The notes under the pieces are model-generated. The model was not told the DNA's origin. It made no database searches and worked only from the letters and a program-made list of their open reading frames with translations. Made by a program: the position numbers and the translations under genes. This document shows positions 30,093-40,327 of a stretch of 64,000 nucleotides of DNA, one piece after another. This DNA is from Enterococcus wangshanyuanii (GTDB taxonomy: Bacteria > Bacillota > Bacilli > Lactobacillales > Enterococcaceae). The stretch is from the NCBI RefSeq assembly GCF_002197645.1, contig NZ_CP021874.1, forward strand, positions 2,046,001 to 2,110,000. Reading direction: 5' to 3'. How positions within the stretch are numbered: the stretch's first letter is position 1; the number at the start of each line of letters is the position of its first letter.

Positions 30093-31259
30093 CTATACTA
30101 ATTTATCTAAGAAGCTTGCGCCGTTTTCAGTTTTCGGAACACCAAAGTTTTCAGCGATCGTCGCTGAGATATCGGCATAATGTCCTTGCGTTAGACTGCC
30201 TTGACCGTTCATTTTTTTGCTGTAAACCAATAGCGGAACGTATTCTCTTGTATGATCCGTTCCTGGGAAAGTCGGATCATTGCCGTGGTCAGCGGTGATC
30301 ATCAATAAGTCATCATCTGTCATCGCATCAATGATTTCAGGCAAACGTAAATCAAATGCTTCGATTGCATGAGCGTACCCTACAACATCACGACGATGAC
30401 CATACAACGCATCAAAGTCAACTAAATTTGTAAAGCTCAGACCATCAAAATCTCTTTTCATTACATTCAATAATTGATCCACACCGTCCATATTGCTTTT
30501 CGTACGAACAGAATCAGTGATTCCTTGCCCATTGAAGATATCATTGATTTTCCCTACTGCAATCACATCTTTACCGTTGTCTTTCAATGAGTCTAACACT
30601 GTATGACCAAATGGATCTAGAGCATAATCATGACGATTGCTTGTTCTTGTAAAGTTGCCAGGCTCGCCAATATATGGACGAGCGATGATCCGACCGATCA
30701 TATACGGTTCGTCCTTGGTGATTTCACGGACATATTCGCAAATACGATACAATTCTTCCAATGGGATGATTTCTTCGTGTGCAGCAATTTGCAATACTGG
30801 ATCCGCTGAAGTGTAGACGATCAGATCACCGGTTTCCATTTGGTGTTTACCATAATCATCGATAACAGCTGTACCACTATAAGGTTTGTTACAGACGATT
30901 TTGCGTCCTGAAAATTCTTCAATTTGTTTTAACAGTTCCTCTGGAAATCCGTCCGGGAAAACGCGGAAAGGCTTTTGAATGTTCAACCCCATGATTTCCC
31001 AATGTCCTGTCATTGTATCTTTACCGACAGAAACTTCTTCTAATTTTGTTGCGTATCCTTTATGATCAGCGACTGCTTCTACATTATGAAGAGGGGCAAT
31101 CGTTCCTAACCCTAGATTTTCTAAATTAGGAATCGTCAAGCCTGCTTCTTTTGCAATATGCCCTAACGTATCACTGCCGACATCTCCAAATTTCTCAGCA
31201 TCCGGCGCTTCTCCGATTCCTACTGAATCCATTACGATTAAATGTACACGTTTAAACAT
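30093..31259 (-). CDS. deoB: Phosphopentomutase
   Basis: 388 aa alkaline-phosphatase superfamily enzyme: (deoxy)ribose-1-P to -5-P. Metal/phospho-site motifs [26 protein letters not shown] (catalytic Thr) and [22 protein letters not shown] at 31259 chosen: the upstream ATG lies inside the ribosome binding site GAAGGATGG. First gene of deoB-punA-deoD. Confidence 0.96.
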   Translation of the reverse strand: MFKRVHLIVMDSVGIGEAPDAEKFGDVGSDTLGHIAKEAGLTIPNLENLGLGTIAPLHNVEAVADHKGYATKLEEVSVGKDTMTGHWEIMGLNIQKPFRVFPDGFPEELLKQIEEFSGRKIVCNKPYSGTAVIDDYGKHQMETGDLIVYTSADPVLQIAAHEEIIPLEELYRICEYVREITKDEPYMIGRIIARPYIGEPGNFTRTSNRHDYALDPFGHTVLDSLKDNGKDVIAVGKINDIFNGQGITDSVRTKSNMDGVDQLLNVMKRDFDGLSFTNLVDFDALYGHRRDVVGYAHAIEAFDLRLPEIIDAMTDDDLLMITADHGNDPTFPGTDHTREYVPLLVYSKKMNGQGSLTQGHYADISATIAENFGVPKTENGASFLDKLV

Positions 31260-31335
31260 AACCATCCTTCTTTCTTTTATTTGGTTTGAAAACTTTACCT
31301 ACTTATTTTGTAAAATGAGCATAATAATTATTTAT

Positions 31336-31484
31336 AAAAAGGGCTGGGAAAAAGCGTTGTGAAAAAAGCAGCTCCTTCGGAAATAAGCTGAGCCTCACAA
31401 AAATTTAACAAGCAATTTCCGTGATTTTCTTCTTATTTCTCGGAGCTAAACGCTTTTTTACAACCTCCGCAACCCCGCCCTTTT
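31336..31484 (-). terminator. Long imperfect inverted repeat ending the nup operon
   Basis: AAAAAGGGCTGG, AAAGCGTT, AGCTCC and AATAAG on the left pair in order with CTTATT, GGAGCT, AACGCTTT and CCGCCCTTTT on the right, giving a 149-bp interrupted hairpin. On the minus strand it ends GGGCTTTTT-like, downstream of nupC. Part of its left arm is the reverse complement of the gpmA terminator arm. Confidence 0.65.
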
Positions 31485-31493
31485 ATACTTAAT

Positions 31494-32456
31494 TTATTTT
31501 GATTTGATGTAGTTTTTCCCAATTGCTTTTGGTCCAGATGCTTTTCCTAAGAAAACAACTAGTACGATGATCGTCAATACATACGGCGCAGCTTGTAAAT
31601 AAACCGCCGGGATCGAAGAAATCACTGGTAAGTTTGAACCGGCAATACTGATGTTTTGCGCAAAACCGAAGAATAAGGCTGCCCCCATCGCACCTAACGG
31701 ATTCCATTTACCAAAAATCATCGCTGCCATTGAAATAAATCCTTGTCCAGCAATCGTTGTGACTGCAAAACGTCCAGCGATCGTTTGAGCAAAAACTGCT
31801 CCGCCGATACCACCTAAAAACCCAGAAATCAGTACACCTGAATAACGCATCAAGTAAACATTGATCCCAAGTGTATCTGCCGCTTGAGGATTTTCACCTA
31901 CTGCACGCAGACGTAACCCAAAATGCGTTTTGAACAGCACGAACCAAGATAAGATCGCCACTAAAATGGCTACAAATGCAGGCAACGTAGTTTGTTTAAA
32001 GAATAAATCACCTAGAATCGGAATATCTTTCAAAATCGGAAACGAAAAATAACCAAATGACTCTGTAATCGTATCTGTTTGACCTTTTCCGTAAATCACT
32101 TTGATCAAGAAAATCCCTAAAGCAGGCGCCATTAAATTGACTACTGTTCCGCTGATGATATGATCTGCTCTTAAATTGATCGTCGCAACTGCATGAAGCA
32201 ACGAGAACAACATCCCAACTACTCCACCGACTAAACAAGCTAGCCAAGGCGTTGCCGCACCAAAGGTCTCAGCGAACGTTAAGTTGAAGACGACTGAACT
32301 GAAGGCTCCCATGACCATGATCCCTTCAAGACCTACGTTTACAATACCACTACGCTCAGAGAACGTTCCGCCCAAAGCCGTAAAGACCAGAGGAGTGGAA
32401 TAAACCAACGTTTGTGTAATAATCGGCGCTAGTACAGCGATTAATGCAATATTCAT
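31494..32456 (-). CDS. nupC: Nucleoside ABC transporter permease NupC
   Basis: 320 aa with about eight to ten membrane helices. BmpA-associated permease family (RbsC/BPD_transp_2): TFSERSGIVNVGLEGIMVMG, LRAVGENPQAADTLGINVY and GIGGAVFAQTIAGRF. Forms the channel with NupB. Start overlaps the nupB stop by one base. Confidence 0.92.
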   Translation of the reverse strand: MNIALIAVLAPIITQTLVYSTPLVFTALGGTFSERSGIVNVGLEGIMVMGAFSSVVFNLTFAETFGAATPWLACLVGGVVGMLFSLLHAVATINLRADHIISGTVVNLMAPALGIFLIKVIYGKGQTDTITESFGYFSFPILKDIPILGDLFFKQTTLPAFVAILVAILSWFVLFKTHFGLRLRAVGENPQAADTLGINVYLMRYSGVLISGFLGGIGGAVFAQTIAGRFAVTTIAGQGFISMAAMIFGKWNPLGAMGAALFFGFAQNISIAGSNLPVISSIPAVYLQAAPYVLTIIVLVVFLGKASGPKAIGKNYIKSK

Positions 32457-33598
32457 TAGATTTTTCCTCCTTCTTGACTTGTTTGGTCTGATTTTCCGTC
32501 TAATTCTTCAACGATCGCTACTTCTTTTTTACTACCTGAAGCTTTCGCTAAGACAAAACGGATAAGGTAGCTGATTGCGACAAAGAAGATGATCGCTGCG
32601 ATCACTACATCGACTAATTCGATCGGAACACCGGCACGTAACGGCATACCTTGACCGCCAAGCTTCAGTACACTGAAAAGGAGCGCGGACAGGAATATTC
32701 CGACAGAGCTACCTGCTCCTAATAGAGAGATCGCCATTCCGTCAAAACCAATACTCAATGAAGACCCTTGAACAAAGAAGTTGCCAAATGTTCCTAATCC
32801 AAGAACCACACCGCCAAGACCGGCTAATGTCCCTGAGATCACCATCGACATCACGATCGTTCGTTTGCTGCTCATCCCTGCATACTCTGAAGCAAAAGGA
32901 TTCAACCCCACCGAACGGATCTCATAGCCCAAAGTCGTTTTCTTCATTAAAAACCAAATCAAGACTAAGAAAATAAGTGCCATAAAAATCCCGATATTCA
33001 AACGTGAACCACTACTTATCTCTTTCAAAAACTCTGTACGTAAGCTTGCATTTTCTCCAATTACTTTCGTTACACCTTTGTTGCTCATGTAATCTTTTGA
33101 CATCACGTTATTCACGATATGTGTACTTGTATAAAGGAAAACATAGTTTAACATGATCGTAACGATTACTTCACTTGTACCGAAGAAAGCTCGTAATAAA
33201 CCAGGAATCGCTGCTGCTAAAGCACCCGCTAAGGCACCTGCTAATACAGCAACAGGCAATACCAGAAAACGTGGTGCATCCGGCATCGCCAATGCTACCC
33301 AGATACTTGTTACCCAGCCGCACAGCGCTTGCCCTGAAAGACCGATATTAAAGAAGCCAGCAGAATTCGCCACCGCGAATCCTAAAGCTGTAAAAATCAA
33401 TGGTGCTGCTGTCACAAAAATTTCACCGATACTTTTCGGACTTTGGAAAGCAGTTTTAAGCATCGCTTGATATCCAGCAATTGGATCTTGACCAGAAATA
33501 AGCATAATAATTGCGCCAAGTATAAAGCCCATCAGTACCGATAATATAGGCACTAAAATATTCCGTATTTTTTCTGATCGATTATTCAACTGCCTCAC
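32456..33598 (-). CDS. nupB: Nucleoside ABC transporter permease NupB
   Basis: 380 aa, about ten membrane helices; BPD_transp_2 family: NSAGFFNIGLSGQALCGWV, RSVGLNPFASEYAGM and GTLAGLGGVVLGLGTFG. The charged C-terminus (ASGSKKEVAIVEELDGKSDQ) is cytoplasmic. GTG at 33598 overlaps nupA by 17 nt; a TTG three codons on has the better RBS (GTGAGG), so the exact start is uncertain. Confidence 0.9.
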   Translation of the reverse strand: MRQLNNRSEKIRNILVPILSVLMGFILGAIIMLISGQDPIAGYQAMLKTAFQSPKSIGEIFVTAAPLIFTALGFAVANSAGFFNIGLSGQALCGWVTSIWVALAMPDAPRFLVLPVAVLAGALAGALAAAIPGLLRAFFGTSEVIVTIMLNYVFLYTSTHIVNNVMSKDYMSNKGVTKVIGENASLRTEFLKEISSGSRLNIGIFMALIFLVLIWFLMKKTTLGYEIRSVGLNPFASEYAGMSSKRTIVMSMVISGTLAGLGGVVLGLGTFGNFFVQGSSLSIGFDGMAISLLGAGSSVGIFLSALLFSVLKLGGQGMPLRAGVPIELVDVVIAAIIFFVAISYLIRFVLAKASGSKKEVAIVEELDGKSDQTSQEGGKI

Positions 33599-35147
33599 CT
33601 GCCTTTTGATTCAATTCGGCTCTAGCTTCTTCTAATGAATAACCTGCCATCAAGAGCCCTAATTCATTTTCACTTGTTTCTTTTGGATCGACGATCCCAA
33701 CGATCTTCCCTGAATGAATAACAGCGATCCGATCAGAAACATTTAAAATTTCATCCAGCTCAAAACTCACAACTAATACTGCTTTATCTTTATCCCGTTG
33801 TTCGATCAAACGTTTATGGATGTATTCGATAGCGCCCACATCCAAACCACGAGTTGGCTGTGAAACAATCAGTAAATCTGGATCACGATCGATCTCACGA
33901 GCAATGATCGCTTTTTGCTGATTCCCACCTGATAATGCTTTAGCCGGTACCAATTCATTTACAGTCCGTACATCATATTCTTCTATCAGGCGACGTGCAT
34001 AGGAATTGATTTGATTATAATTCAAAACGCCATTGTTGCTTAATGGTTTTTTATAGTAGGTTTGCAATGCGATATTTTCAGCCAGTGTCATATCTAAAAT
34101 CAAGCCATATTTATGGCGGTCTTCCGGCACATGGCCCACTCCTGCTTCGGTGATCGTACGAGGATTTTTATTCGTGATCGTTTCACCTTTAAGTTCGACT
34201 GAACCACTTTCTGCCTTGCGTAAGCCAGTCAGCGCTTGGATCAATTCCGTTTGACCATTACCATCGATCCCCGCAATCCCAACGACTTCGCCAGCACGTA
34301 CATCTAAGCTAAGACCTTTAACAGCATCCAATCCGCGACTTTCTTTTACTACCAAATCTTTGATCGAAAGAACGACTTCTTTTGGTTCTGCCGGTTTCTT
34401 TTCTGTTTTAAACGAAACAGAACGTCCCACCATCATATCTGCCAGCTGTTGGGAAGAAACATCCTTCACATTGACTGTATCGATACTTTGTCCACGGCGA
34501 ATAACCGTACAACGATCTGCTACTTTTTTGATTTCATCTAACTTATGTGTGATCAAGATAATTGATTTACCTTCTTGAACTAATCCCTGCATGATCTCGA
34601 TCAGTTCGTCGATTTCTTGAGGTGTCAAAACAGCAGTCGGTTCATCAAAAATCAATACATCTGCTCCACGATACAACGTTTTCAAAATTTCTACACGCTG
34701 CTGCGCACCAACAGAGATGTCTCGAATATATGCTCCTGGATCTACGGACAAACCATATTGTTCAGAAACACGTTTGATTTCTGCTGTTGCTTTTTTACGG
34801 TCTAATATCCCCGCATTTGTCGGCTCACTTCCGAGCACAATATTTTCAGTTACTGTAAAAGCATCTACCAACATAAAGTGTTGATGAACCATTCCGATTC
34901 CCAAGCGATTTGCTGCCGTCGGTCCATTGATCGTTACTTTTGAACCATTCATAAATATTTCACCTGAGGTTGGTTCCAACAAACCTGATAAAATATTCAT
35001 CAAGGTCGATTTACCTGCACCATTTTCTCCAAGCAATGCGTGAATTTCTCCTGGCCGAACAGTTAAGTTGATATTATCATTGGCCTTAAACGTTCCAAAT
35101 TGCTTAGTGATATTGCGCATCTCAATTACATAGTTTTCCTGAGCCAC
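33582..35147 (-). CDS. nupA: Nucleoside ABC transporter ATPase NupA (two ABC domains)
   Basis: About 521 aa with two fused ABC cassettes. First: GENGAGKST, FDEPTAVLTP. Second: GIAGIDGNGQTEL, LSGGNQQK, SQPTRGLDVG; the second Walker A is degenerate (GNGQ in place of GSGK), which is usual for this sugar/nucleoside ATPase class. I prefer the GTG at 35147 (AGGAAG at proper distance) over the GTG three codons earlier, which abuts the RBS. Energises NupB/NupC. Confidence 0.92.
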   Translation of the reverse strand: MAQENYVIEMRNITKQFGTFKANDNINLTVRPGEIHALLGENGAGKSTLMNILSGLLEPTSGEIFMNGSKVTINGPTAANRLGIGMVHQHFMLVDAFTVTENIVLGSEPTNAGILDRKKATAEIKRVSEQYGLSVDPGAYIRDISVGAQQRVEILKTLYRGADVLIFDEPTAVLTPQEIDELIEIMQGLVQEGKSIILITHKLDEIKKVADRCTVIRRGQSIDTVNVKDVSSQQLADMMVGRSVSFKTEKKPAEPKEVVLSIKDLVVKESRGLDAVKGLSLDVRAGEVVGIAGIDGNGQTELIQALTGLRKAESGSVELKGETITNKNPRTITEAGVGHVPEDRHKYGLILDMTLAENIALQTYYKKPLSNNGVLNYNQINSYARRLIEEYDVRTVNELVPAKALSGGNQQKAIIAREIDRDPDLLIVSQPTRGLDVGAIEYIHKRLIEQRDKDKAVLVVSFELDEILNVSDRIAVIHSGKIVGIVDPKETSENELGLLMAGYSLEEARAELNQKAGEAVE

Positions 35148-35237
35148 ATTTTTCACTTCCTAACGATTTAATCACTTACACTTACATCATCTATTGATAC
35201 GGTACTTCCAAAATTAAAGTAGCTTTTAGGCTCTTAA

Positions 35238-35322
35238 AGAAAGAAAATGAGTTGTCTGATCATTCGTTTTCTTTCTTTAAAGGCTTAATAAAACCTTAGC
35301 GCTGCTACGAACGCAGCGCTAA
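35238..35322 (-). repeat. Two hairpins between bmpA and nupA
   Basis: First met by polymerase: TTAGCGCTGC / GCAGCGCTAA (35296-35322, perfect 10-bp stem) followed by GGTTTTATT. Second: AAAGAAAGAAAA paired with TTTTCTTTCTTT plus TGA/TCA (about 35238-35280). Probably a leaky terminator or mRNA stabiliser that keeps the binding protein more abundant than the membrane subunits (inference). Confidence 0.65.
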
Positions 35323-35331
35323 GCAAAAATT

Positions 35332-36438
35332 CTATTCTTTTACATCTTTTGGTACTTCTGGAACAGTGATTTTTTCATCGATGATTTCTTCTTTTGCTTT
35401 ATCGACCGCTTTTTGTGCTTCATCTGATAAGTAACCTTTTGTCAAATCAACACCGCCGTCTTTCAAACCGTAAACTAAGTGTTCGCCGCCAGGGAATTTA
35501 TCTTCTAACGCACGGTTAGAAATATCTTGAACCGCAGCACCTACACCTTTAAGTGTTGATGTCAAAGTGAAGTTATCTTCTTTACCGTCTTTTGTTTTGT
35601 ATTTACCTTCTTTGTCTTGGTCACTATCTACACCGATAACCCAAACTTTATCTTTTGAACCAGTTTCATTTAAATCTTTTGCTTCTTGGAAGACCCCTTG
35701 GCCTGTACCGCCTGAAGCATGGAAGATGATGTCAGCGCCTTTTTGGTACATAGAAGCTGCTAATGCTTTTCCTTTAGCAGGATCACCAAATGAAGCGGCA
35801 TATTCGATCTCAACTTTGATATCTTTGTTTAATTCTTTCGCTGTATCGATAACACCTTGATGGAAACCAGCTTCAAAACGGTCGATAACCGCGCCTTCTT
35901 CACCACCAATGAAACCTACAGTGTTTGTTTTTGTTGTATGAGCGGCTGCTACACCCGCTAAATAAGAAGCTTCTTGGTCTTTAAATGTTGCAGAAACGAC
36001 ATTGTCTTTGCCTTCAATGACACTATCAATGATACCGAATTGTGTATCTGGATTTGCATCTGCTGCTGTACTGATAGAATCAGCTAATAGGTAACCGATC
36101 CCAAAGACTGTTTTAAATCCGTTAGAAACTGCTGTATCGATGTTTGTTACGTATTCAGAAGCGTCGTTTGATTGGATATAATCAAAACCGTCTGCTCCTT
36201 TTTTAAGATCATGCTCTTTCCCCCAAGCTTGTAACCCTTCCCAAGCTGATTGGTTAAATGAACGGTCATCTACACCACCGATATCTGTTACTATCACTAC
36301 GCTGTGATCTGCGTCGCCGCCTGCTGAGTTTCCGCCTGTTGAATCTGTCCCATCTTTTTTACCGCCGCCACAAGCTGCTAATGCCACTGTTAATGCTAGT
36401 GCAGTCAAGCCAAAACCAAATAATTTCGCTTTTTTCAT
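35332..36438 (-). CDS. bmpA: Nucleoside-binding lipoprotein (BmpA family)
   Basis: 368 aa. Signal peptide MKKAKLFGFGLTALALTVAL followed by lipobox LAAC with acylated C23, then a low-complexity GGGKKDGTDSTGG linker and the BMP/PnrA domain (VVIVTDIGGVDDRSFNQSAW, GFIGGEEGAVIDRFEAGF). Extracytoplasmic nucleoside receptor of the NupABC importer. ATG at 36438 chosen for AGGGGG upstream and the signal peptide; the longer frame is leader. Confidence 0.93.
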   Translation of the reverse strand: MKKAKLFGFGLTALALTVALAACGGGKKDGTDSTGGNSAGGDADHSVVIVTDIGGVDDRSFNQSAWEGLQAWGKEHDLKKGADGFDYIQSNDASEYVTNIDTAVSNGFKTVFGIGYLLADSISTAADANPDTQFGIIDSVIEGKDNVVSATFKDQEASYLAGVAAAHTTKTNTVGFIGGEEGAVIDRFEAGFHQGVIDTAKELNKDIKVEIEYAASFGDPAKGKALAASMYQKGADIIFHASGGTGQGVFQEAKDLNETGSKDKVWVIGVDSDQDKEGKYKTKDGKEDNFTLTSTLKGVGAAVQDISNRALEDKFPGGEHLVYGLKDGGVDLTKGYLSDEAQKAVDKAKEEIIDEKITVPEVPKDVKE

Positions 36439-36736
36439 TTCTGTAAAGCCCCCTAATAATAGTTTTATATTTTCAACAGCCGAATGACTGAATGAAACAA
36501 GATAATAATGAAACAACTTTCTCTTTGTATGTCTTGTACTTCTCAACTTCGAATCGCTACGTTCTTTGTGTTGAATGAACTGCTTAGACCTCGAACAACC
36601 AAAGTAGGTACCTTTTTACATCGACTTTTTTTCATTCGTCGTGTATCAAAGCAATTAGAAAAATGACAGAAAGATGTTTTTTATCTTACTAGCATTTTGT
36701 CTATTTGTTGAGAGGTTTGGTTCATGTAGCTAGATC
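36439..36736 (-). other. 298-nt gap between cdd and bmpA
   Basis: A/T-rich with runs such as GAAAAAAAGTCG. I looked for promoter, terminator and riboswitch features and saw none that convince. It probably contains the 5' leader of bmpA. Confidence 0.4.
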
Positions 36737-37132
36737 TTATAGATCTTTTTCAGTAAATGCATACGGCAGCAACTCAGAAACTGTTGTTTCTTTTGTCACC
36801 CCGTGTTCACCAACTAGCGTCACCGGCATATCAGGCGCACAAAATTCAGCCATGACCTGACGGCATGCTCCACATGGAGAAATTGGTTCCGGAGTATTTC
36901 CAGCAATCACTAAATGTTGGAAATCACGCTCGCCTTCTGAAACGGCTTTAAATATTGCTGTTCGTTCTGCACAGTTAGTTAAGCCATACGACGCATTTTC
37001 GATGTTAACGCCTTGATAAGTTTGGCCTGCTTTAGTTACTAAGCACGCACCTACCGGAAAGTGTGAATAGGGTACATATGCTTTTGTCAGCGCCTCATCA
37101 GCGATCGCCAACCATTCTTGTTTTACTGTCAT
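36737..37132 (-). CDS. cdd: Cytidine deaminase
   Basis: 131 aa tetrameric-type enzyme: (deoxy)cytidine to (deoxy)uridine. NIENASYGLTNCAERTAIFK carries the first zinc cysteine and the catalytic Glu (CAE), and SPCGACRQVM the two further cysteines. 24 nt after deoC in the nucleoside operon. Confidence 0.96.
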   Translation of the reverse strand: MTVKQEWLAIADEALTKAYVPYSHFPVGACLVTKAGQTYQGVNIENASYGLTNCAERTAIFKAVSEGERDFQHLVIAGNTPEPISPCGACRQVMAEFCAPDMPVTLVGEHGVTKETTVSELLPYAFTEKDL

Positions 37133-37156
37133 TTGTCCGCCACTTTCTTCTTTAGA

Positions 37157-37819
37157 TTAATAGCCTGCCCCAGTTGCACCTTCCATGATCGCTACACCAG
37201 CACTTGTTCCGATACGTGTTGCACCAGCTTCGATCATAGCAACTGCTTCTGCTTCATTATGGATACCGCCGGAAGCTTTGACACCCATCTCTGGACCAAC
37301 TGTTTCACGCATCAATTTAATATCCGCTACAGTCGCTCCACCTGTTGAAAAGCCTGTCGATGTTTTGACGAAATCAGCACCCGCTTCTTTTGCTAATTCA
37401 CATGCTTTGACCTTTTCTTCATCTGTTAGTAATGCCGTCTCAATGATTACTTTCACTAAAGCCTTATCTTTGGCCGCATCTACAACTGCTTGAATATCTT
37501 TCAATACTTTTTTGTATTGTTTTGATTTCAAGGCACCGATATTGATCACCATGTCGACTTCTGTTGCGCCATTATTGATGGCATCTGTCGCTTCATACGC
37601 TTTTACTTCTGAAGTGTTTGCCCCTAAAGGAAAGCCGATCACTGTACAAACATCTACTGAGCTTCCAGCTAAACGTTCCTTAGCGAAAGCGACCCAGCTT
37701 GGGTTGATACAAACAGAGTAAAATTCATACTTTTTCGCTTCTTCAATAATGTTCAGAACTGCCTCTTCTGTTGCATCCGCTTTTAAAATAGTGTGGTCGA
37801 TCATTTGATTTAATTCCAT
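37157..37819 (-). CDS. deoC: Deoxyribose-phosphate aldolase
   Basis: 220 aa; splits deoxyribose-5-P into acetaldehyde and glyceraldehyde-3-P. Class I aldolase motifs: [25 protein letters not shown] and the Schiff-base lysine in [16 protein letters not shown] at 37819 chosen (AAAGGATG upstream); the earlier ATG overlaps that site. The acetaldehyde product may be a substrate for the nearby alcohol dehydrogenase (inference). Confidence 0.96.
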   Translation of the reverse strand: MELNQMIDHTILKADATEEAVLNIIEEAKKYEFYSVCINPSWVAFAKERLAGSSVDVCTVIGFPLGANTSEVKAYEATDAINNGATEVDMVINIGALKSKQYKKVLKDIQAVVDAAKDKALVKVIIETALLTDEEKVKACELAKEAGADFVKTSTGFSTGGATVADIKLMRETVGPEMGVKASGGIHNEAEAVAMIEAGATRIGTSAGVAIMEGATGAGY

Positions 37820-37837
37820 TATTTTTATACACATCCT

Positions 37838-39139
37838 TTATGCTGTTATTATATCATGGATCAGCTCAGGTTCAGTACCAGAACTGCCAATTTCGATATT
37901 TTTATATAAAAGTTCTTTCACATTCTCGATTGATTCAGAGTTGGCATAAATCGTAAGCAGTGCTTCGCCCTCTGCAACAGGCATCCCGACTTTTTTATGG
38001 AGTTTGATTCCTACTGCATGATCGATCGAATCTTCTTTTGTTGCCCGACCTGCACCTAAGAGCATTGCTGCAATTCCAATTTCATTAGCGACGATTTTTT
38101 GAACTGTTCCGCTTGCTTTTGCCGGCAGTTCGATTTCATACTTAGCAGTCAGAAGACTTTCCGGATCATCGATCACACGGTCATCGCCACCTTGATTTTT
38201 GATCATTTCGCGGAATTTAGCCAGTGCCTTACCTGATTCCAATGCTTCTTTCAGCATTGCTCGTGCTTCATCTAAGGTTTCTGCTTTTTTCGCCAAGACA
38301 ACCATTTGGCTTCCTAGGATGTAGCACATTTCCAGCAAGTCTTCTGGGCCATTTCCTTGCAGTGTTTCGATTGCTTCGACTACTTCAAGGCTATTTCCGA
38401 TTGCTTCACCTAAAGGTTGAGACATATCCGAGATGACCGCCATTGTTTGACGATTTGCTAAATGTCCGATCCGAACCATCGTTTCAGCTAAGCGACGGGC
38501 TTGATCGATATTTTTCATAAAAGCACCTTCACCAGTAGTTACATCTAGAACGATCGCATCTGCTCCGGCTGCGATTTTTTTACTCATGATCGAACTTGCG
38601 ATCAACGGGATCGAATCAACAGTCGCCGTCACATCACGCAACGCATATAATTTTTTATCGGCAGGCGCCAGATCTCCTGATTGCCCGATTACCGCTACAT
38701 GACTTTCATTGACTAAACGAATAAAATCTTCATCGGGTAACTCCACATGAAACCCTGGAATTGCTTCTAATTTATCGATCGTTCCCCCAGTATAGCCAAG
38801 TCCTCGTCCAGACATTTTTGCTACACTGACACCTACACTGGCTACCAAAGGTGCTAAGATCAACGTTGTCGTATCGCCTACGCCGCCAGTAGAGTGCTTA
38901 TCTACTTTGATTCCTTGGATAGAAGATAAATCGATCATTTCACCTGAATTTGCCATCGCAAGTGTCAAGGTTGTGATCTCTTCATCTGTCATATCTTTGT
39001 AAAAAATAGCCATCAAAAGTGAACTCATTTGATAATCTGGAATATCCCCACTGGTGTATCCAGAAACAATAAATTGAATCTCTTCGTCTGTTAAAGCCTG
39101 TCCGTCACGTTTTTTCTCGATCAAATCGACCATTCTCAT
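37838..39139 (-). CDS. pdp: Pyrimidine-nucleoside phosphorylase
   Basis: 433 aa; phosphorolysis of uridine, thymidine and deoxyuridine. [20 protein letters not shown], the signature [32 protein letters not shown] and the C-terminal domain ending [11 protein letters not shown]. First structural gene of pdp-deoC-cdd-bmpA-nupABC; GGAGG 9 nt before the ATG. Confidence 0.96.
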   Translation of the reverse strand: MRMVDLIEKKRDGQALTDEEIQFIVSGYTSGDIPDYQMSSLLMAIFYKDMTDEEITTLTLAMANSGEMIDLSSIQGIKVDKHSTGGVGDTTTLILAPLVASVGVSVAKMSGRGLGYTGGTIDKLEAIPGFHVELPDEDFIRLVNESHVAVIGQSGDLAPADKKLYALRDVTATVDSIPLIASSIMSKKIAAGADAIVLDVTTGEGAFMKNIDQARRLAETMVRIGHLANRQTMAVISDMSQPLGEAIGNSLEVVEAIETLQGNGPEDLLEMCYILGSQMVVLAKKAETLDEARAMLKEALESGKALAKFREMIKNQGGDDRVIDDPESLLTAKYEIELPAKASGTVQKIVANEIGIAAMLLGAGRATKEDSIDHAVGIKLHKKVGMPVAEGEALLTIYANSESIENVKELLYKNIEIGSSGTEPELIHDIITA

Positions 39140-39173
39140 GCTTTTTTTCCTCCGAACTAATCCCCAAGGATGT

Positions 39174-39253
39174 ATTATACACTAAAATTATTCAGGTTAA
39201 AACCTTTTAGTAAAACAGTTTACTAACGCTTCCATTTTTTGAAAACGCTTATA
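39174..39253 (-). promoter_or_regulatory. pdp promoter with palindromic operator and cre-like box
   Basis: Minus-strand -10 TATAAT (39174-39179), 17-bp spacer, weak -35 TTTTAA (39197-39202). Just upstream is a perfect palindrome TTAGTAAAACAGTTTACTAA (39207-39226). Two LacI-family-like boxes follow: TGGAAGCGTTAGTA (39221-39234, minus) and TGAAAACGCTTATA (39240-39253, plus; one mismatch to the CcpA cre consensus). Control by the adjacent LacI regulator and/or CcpA is likely. Confidence 0.6.
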
Positions 39254-39262
39254 ACACGAACA

Positions 39263-40291
39263 TTAAATCAAATCGATCGACTTGTCAATCGATTTCGTAC
39301 TATTTCTCAAAATAAATGTTGTTTCAAAAGTTTTGTTTGGAATTTTTTTCTCTGGGTGGTCGATCGATTCTACCAGAAACTGAGCGGCATAAAAACCAAT
39401 ATCAAAGCTTGGTTGATAAACCGTTGTTAATCCAGGAACTAGATATTCAGAAATTTCCAAGCCATCAAAACCAATTACCGAGATATCTTCCGGGATTTTT
39501 TTCCCGCATTCTTCAATCGCTTGATATGCACCCATCGCCATCTCGTCATTCCCGCAAAAAATCGCTGTGATTTTTTCATTTTTCAACACTTTTTTTGCCG
39601 CTTCATAGCCGCCGCCTAAATTCAGGTCTCCACTTGCCATGTATTCTTCTCTCAACGGAATCCCGTGGTCTTTTAACGCATGCTGATAAGCTGTGATTCT
39701 CTCCGTCAACTGATAATACCCATCGTTTTCCTTCAACATCCCGATGTGTCTATGACCTTGTTTGATCAAAGAGGAAACTGCTTGGTAAGCGCCCTCATAT
39801 TCTTTTACGATCAAACGCCCGCTTTCTCTAGGGTTGATTCCGCGATCGACTAATATTACGGGAACCTTGCGTTTGCTTTTGTTTCGTAAAATATGGTTTG
39901 CCGGCAGTAAATTAGGTGTTGCAAAAATGATGCCATCAACAGAACGGTGGACAAGTTCTGTCACGTATTGCGTTGCCTTATCTTCATCATGTTTGGAATT
40001 GCATAATAAAATCATGTATCCCAGAGAATTAAGATAGGTCTCCACACCTTCGATCACTTTTGCAAAGAAAAAATCAGTGACATCCGGCACTACCATACCA
40101 ATCGTTTTTGAATGGCGGGTAATGATATTCGAAGCAAAATAATCTGGCTTATAATCATACTCTTCTACAACTTCTAATACTTTCTTTCTCGTTTGTTCAC
40201 TGAATCGGCTGCCTTTATTATTGATGATCTGAGAAACAGTGGTTACTGAAACGCCTGCCATATCCGCAATTTCTTTAATGGTCAACTTCAT
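39263..40291 (-). CDS. LacI-family transcriptional regulator (RbsR-like)
   Basis: 342 aa. LacI HTH at 1-50 (LTIKEIADMAGVSVTTVSQI, INNKGSRFSEQTRKKV) and a periplasmic-binding-like sensor (TIGMVVPDVTDFFFAKVIEG, FCGNDEMAMGAYQAIEECGK, VIGFDGLEISEYLVPGLTTV). Same direction as pdp, ending about 120 nt upstream of it. Context suggests a regulator of nucleoside/ribose catabolism; effector unknown. GGGAG before the ATG. Confidence 0.88.
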   Translation of the reverse strand: MKLTIKEIADMAGVSVTTVSQIINNKGSRFSEQTRKKVLEVVEEYDYKPDYFASNIITRHSKTIGMVVPDVTDFFFAKVIEGVETYLNSLGYMILLCNSKHDEDKATQYVTELVHRSVDGIIFATPNLLPANHILRNKSKRKVPVILVDRGINPRESGRLIVKEYEGAYQAVSSLIKQGHRHIGMLKENDGYYQLTERITAYQHALKDHGIPLREEYMASGDLNLGGGYEAAKKVLKNEKITAIFCGNDEMAMGAYQAIEECGKKIPEDISVIGFDGLEISEYLVPGLTTVYQPSFDIGFYAAQFLVESIDHPEKKIPNKTFETTFILRNSTKSIDKSIDLI

Positions 40292-40327
40292 TATTCATTC
40301 TCCCTTTAGTCACATGCCTACCAACCA

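Noticed and set aside
33582..35147. Defective second ABC cassette in NupA
   Set aside because: The degenerate second Walker A is normal for this class of double-cassette sugar/nucleoside ATPases.
36439..36736. Riboswitch upstream of bmpA
   Set aside because: Long leader, but no purine-riboswitch core or other recognisable aptamer and no adjacent terminator stem were found.
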